From contig NZ_QJSW01000026.1 in the NCBI RefSeq assembly GCF_003217495.1, forward strand, positions 1 to 64,000: a DNA stretch of 64,000 nt. The letters are read 5' to 3'. Origin of the DNA: Paenibacillus barcinonensis. GTDB taxonomy: Bacteria > Bacillota > Bacilli > Paenibacillales > Paenibacillaceae. This document shows, piece after piece, positions 61,650-64,000 of the stretch. How positions within the stretch are numbered: the stretch's first letter is position 1; every line of letters begins with the position of its first letter. The notes below the pieces were generated by a model. It made no database searches and was not told where the DNA came from. It was given only the letters and a program-made list of their open reading frames with translations. A program made the translations under genes and the position numbers.

Positions 61650-63145
61650 GCTGGGTTCGAGGAAGCTTCGTTCAAGTGCTGGTAGCTGTTCTTCTGATCG
61701 GTCTGTATCTGTGGCATGGAGGGAAATCCGCTTTATTTCTGGCGGCCATATCGGTGCTGGTTGGAATATACGGCGTAGTGCTGCAGCTCTTCGGGCCTCG
61801 ACATATTCGTATAGAGCGGCATAGACGTCCGGGGCATATTGTGGCAGGGGAGAGCCTGCGTGTTCAAGTGCAGCTGGAATTTCGCTGTGTCCTTCCGTTA
61901 TTGTGGATGGTCGTTTGTGATCATACACCTGCAGGTGTGCATCGCAAGCTGCTTTTTCCCGGTATGAAGAGGCAATGGTCTTATCAATATGAGTTAACGG
62001 GACTTGCCCGAGGTGTGCATGTGTGGAGAGAAGGACGGTTATATTGGGGAGATGTTTTTGGCTGGAACAAGGCCTCTGCGCTTCTTGAAGGTGAAGAGCC
62101 ACTGGTCGTGGTGCCAGCTGACGGATATAGCGAAGGCTCTATCTGGCCTGAGGCTTGGGGGAATGAGGGAGAAGGTATGGGGGTTCATCCTCAACTGCTG
62201 GGGCCGTCAGGTATAGATGTTCGGGAATATCAGCAGGGAGATGCACTGAACCGGATTCATTGGAAGAGCACTGCCCGAACCGGGAAGCTGCATACGCTGA
62301 TTCCCGAGATGCCGCAGCTCACTTCGCTGGCGATCATCGTATACGAGGAGAGCTCGGGTTACGAGAGAATTGATTCGGAGGATCAGACGCTTGAGGCGTT
62401 TGAACAGGCAGTGCATGGTGCAGCCAGTTGGGTCAGAGAGGCGGCCAATGCGCAGATACCTTGTGAGCTCTGGTTAAGTGGAGATGAGCTGACCCGTAGA
62501 GCAGACAGAACTGCGAAACCGGGAGATAGGTCAAGAAAACAGGGGCCAGGGACGGATTATGGTGATGTTACGGGTGAGCTGCAACGAGGAGGTGATGGCA
62601 CTGGTGAAGGTGTGGCTGACGCATTACAACGGCTGGCTTATGCCCGAGTGGGTAAAGAGCGGTCTGCGGCTGGATCTATGCTGGATGTTAGCAGGCTCGA
62701 GCAGCTTCCTTACGGCTCAAGCATCGTCATGTTCACTGGACAGCTGGATGAACGACTGGTTAATTGGCTTGAACACGCCGCAGCTCTTCATTTTCAGGTC
62801 AGTGTACATCTAACAAGCAGTCAAGCAGCGCGGCAAGCCAGGGTCACTTATGGAGCTTTAGAACCTGACGCGGGGCAATTGGCGCGTTCCTTGGGAGCAG
62901 ATTGGCATGAAGGAAAACGGCCGGCAGAGCAAGCGGAAATAAATGGACGGCTGCGTACCGAATCGGATACAAAGTCAGGATATGCATCGTTGGCTGCTAC
63001 CGGTTCGTCTGTAAGACCGCAGCAGGTGCAAATATGGATCGACCGTCTTGTATCCAAGGGTGTACGTGTGCTCTGTCAGGAAGTATTTGCGACAAGCAGC
63101 ACTTTGCTCGGCGGAAAGGCGGGGATTGTCGATGTGGGAGCGTAG
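61646..63145 (+). CDS. DUF58 domain-containing membrane protein
   Basis: The protein has 499 residues. Two N-terminal membrane helices (about 5-50) lead to a soluble part. The diagnostic DUF58 segment is DVREYQQGDALNRIHWKSTA, RTGKLHTLIPEMPQLTS, near residue 190. The rest is VWA-like with long Ala/Gly/Glu-rich regions. DUF58 proteins work with MoxR ATPases and with a membrane transglutaminase next door; the function is not well defined. The stop overlaps the next start by 14 bases. An insert of about 40 residues near 290-320 is rich in Arg, Gly and Asp. Confidence 0.88.
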   Translation: MSWVRGSFVQVLVAVLLIGLYLWHGGKSALFLAAISVLVGIYGVVLQLFGPRHIRIERHRRPGHIVAGESLRVQVQLEFRCVLPLLWMVVCDHTPAGVHRKLLFPGMKRQWSYQYELTGLARGVHVWREGRLYWGDVFGWNKASALLEGEEPLVVVPADGYSEGSIWPEAWGNEGEGMGVHPQLLGPSGIDVREYQQGDALNRIHWKSTARTGKLHTLIPEMPQLTSLAIIVYEESSGYERIDSEDQTLEAFEQAVHGAASWVREAANAQIPCELWLSGDELTRRADRTAKPGDRSRKQGPGTDYGDVTGELQRGGDGTGEGVADALQRLAYARVGKERSAAGSMLDVSRLEQLPYGSSIVMFTGQLDERLVNWLEHAAALHFQVSVHLTSSQAARQARVTYGALEPDAGQLARSLGADWHEGKRPAEQAEINGRLRTESDTKSGYASLAATGSSVRPQQVQIWIDRLVSKGVRVLCQEVFATSSTLLGGKAGIVDVGA

Positions 63146-64000
63146 CAAGAGGGTGGAAGCTGAAACCGCAGCTTCTGCCAAGCGGGCGAACAGGCATGAC
63201 GATATGGAGGTCATATCGCCGTTATCTTCATCCGTGCACGGAACTGCTCCTGTGCTGTATCTGTGGTTGATTACAGCAGGGCTACTCGCCTTATGCATGG
63301 AATGGATCTATCCTGTCATTTCTTCCGGTCAGACCGGCAGCGAGCGCTTCGCTGCGGTCATGGCGGGTTATTCGGCAGTTCTACTGTCGGTGGGCCTGTT
63401 CAGAATCGGCTGGGCTGCCAGTATTGTGATTCGCATTCCGATGATCTATGTTGCGTTGTGTCTCATGTACGGGGCCAGTCATCCGACCGAGTGGGGCATA
63501 GCCTATCCTGGTCTACTTAATGCCGATCTTGGAGAATGGATCGACAAAGGCCGGTTTCGTGTCATGAGTCGTGAAACGAGAGGTTTGTTCATGCTCTGCG
63601 GCTGGAGCATGCTGCTGGCTTCGGTGCAGTATCTGCTGCTGCTCCGTCGCAGCATTGCATTGTTTGGTACAGGCACATTAGTCTATCTTATTTTACTGGA
63701 AAGTCTGGTTGGATATGAGGCGTATGGCTCGGTGGTACGTTCTGTATGCTGGCTCCTGTTCATTCAGGGTCTGCTGTATCTGCTGCGGCTTTCTGAAGGG
63801 ACAGGTCATGCAGCGGCTGTGCGAGATGGGGCGATGCGGGAAGGTCAGGGGATGCATGGGGATGTTCATGGAAGAACGCATCTGAAGAAGGAGAGAAGTG
63901 AAAAGAACAGCTCATGTCCAATGCGAAGCAGGGTGGGCATGGCTTGGGTTGCTGTGTCAATAGGAAGCACTGTCTGTCTGGTCCTGATATCCATGCTTCC
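63132..64000 (+). CDS. TgpA-like transglutaminase membrane protein, N-terminal part (cut by window end)
   Basis: This frame has no stop before the window edge, so it is partial. It starts at ATG 63132, inside the end of the DUF58 gene, reading MWERSKRVEAETAASAKRAN. At least five membrane helices are visible, including APVLYLWLITAGLLALCMEW, LLSVGLFRIGWAASIVIRIP, TRGLFMLCGWSMLLASVQYL and VRSVCWLLFIQGLLYLLRLS. The order MoxR, DUF58, then a multi-helix protein matches operons in which this gene carries a C-terminal transglutaminase-like domain; that domain would lie outside the window, so it is inferred only. A charged loop at about 245-270 is rich in Lys, Arg and Gly. Confidence 0.75.
   Translation, partial: MWERSKRVEAETAASAKRANRHDDMEVISPLSSSVHGTAPVLYLWLITAGLLALCMEWIYPVISSGQTGSERFAAVMAGYSAVLLSVGLFRIGWAASIVIRIPMIYVALCLMYGASHPTEWGIAYPGLLNADLGEWIDKGRFRVMSRETRGLFMLCGWSMLLASVQYLLLLRRSIALFGTGTLVYLILLESLVGYEAYGSVVRSVCWLLFIQGLLYLLRLSEGTGHAAAVRDGAMREGQGMHGDVHGRTHLKKERSEKNSSCPMRSRVGMAWVAVSIGSTVCLVLISML

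Overview
The window looks like a chromosomal segment of a Paenibacillus-type, spore-forming Firmicute. The evidence is moderate GC, strong AAGGAGG ribosome-binding sites, frequent TTG and GTG starts, many bidirectional intrinsic terminators, a gerA-type germinant-receptor operon, YesM/YesN-type sensing coupled to sugar ABC transport, and secreted enzymes carrying C-terminal copper-amine-oxidase-N1-like domains. There is no transposase, phage gene, rRNA, tRNA or CRISPR array. The assignment to genus is inferred from gene content only.

Layout. 0-12 kb holds housekeeping genes: sodA, a GNAT acetyltransferase, signal peptidase lepB, a QueG-alkyltransferase fusion with an HD-GYP protein, a YneF-like protein, folE, lipL, a second SOD fused to a DUF2935-like domain, and a membrane alpha/beta hydrolase. 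11.8-15 kb holds an IclR regulator with a very clear promoter and operator, then thiC behind a TPP riboswitch. 15.7-19 kb has a racemase-like protein, an unlisted 55-aa ORF, and a WYL regulator with a zinc-ribbon/GyrI-like protein. 19.4-22.8 kb is a vanR-vanS-vanY-vanZ-like cluster without vanHAX. 23-33 kb has aconitase, an amidase-domain protein, ddl, uvsE, an IMPase and a secreted SGNH hydrolase. 34.4-43.4 kb is a pectin (rhamnogalacturonan) uptake and sensing locus: YesM/YesN, terminator, cre-controlled binding protein, two permeases, a CE12 esterase and an ASRT-family protein. 43.6-52.8 kb has a divergent EamA/MocR pair, hemL, an LCP protein, a three-gene ABC exporter and bcp. 52.9-58.2 kb is a ger operon in order A-C-D-B-B. 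The end holds DedA, a polysaccharide deacetylase and a MoxR-DUF58-TgpA-like operon cut by the window edge.

Between genes the window is rich in repeats. The most striking is a 193-bp element found in four full copies (129-321, 15384-15576, 33586-33777, 46332-46524) and one fragment (22828-22875). Each full copy has four 24-bp units in the order + + - - at fixed offsets 0, 50, 119 and 169, so the element is an exact dyad. A second family (19061-19291 and 26321-26556) has terminal inverted repeats and an interior that folds with a long-range closing stem and sequence-divergent hairpins. A third is a tandem pair of 158-bp repeats at 42552-42958. I do not recognise any of these as named families.

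Regulation visible in sequence: a TPP riboswitch on thiC; CcpA cre matches at 37840 (perfect), 1660 (perfect) and 34383 (13 of 14); an operator-like 17-bp dyad shared by the iclR promoter and the aconitase leader; and a perfect 16-bp palindrome in the mocR promoter. All assignments come from reading the sequence; no database search was run.
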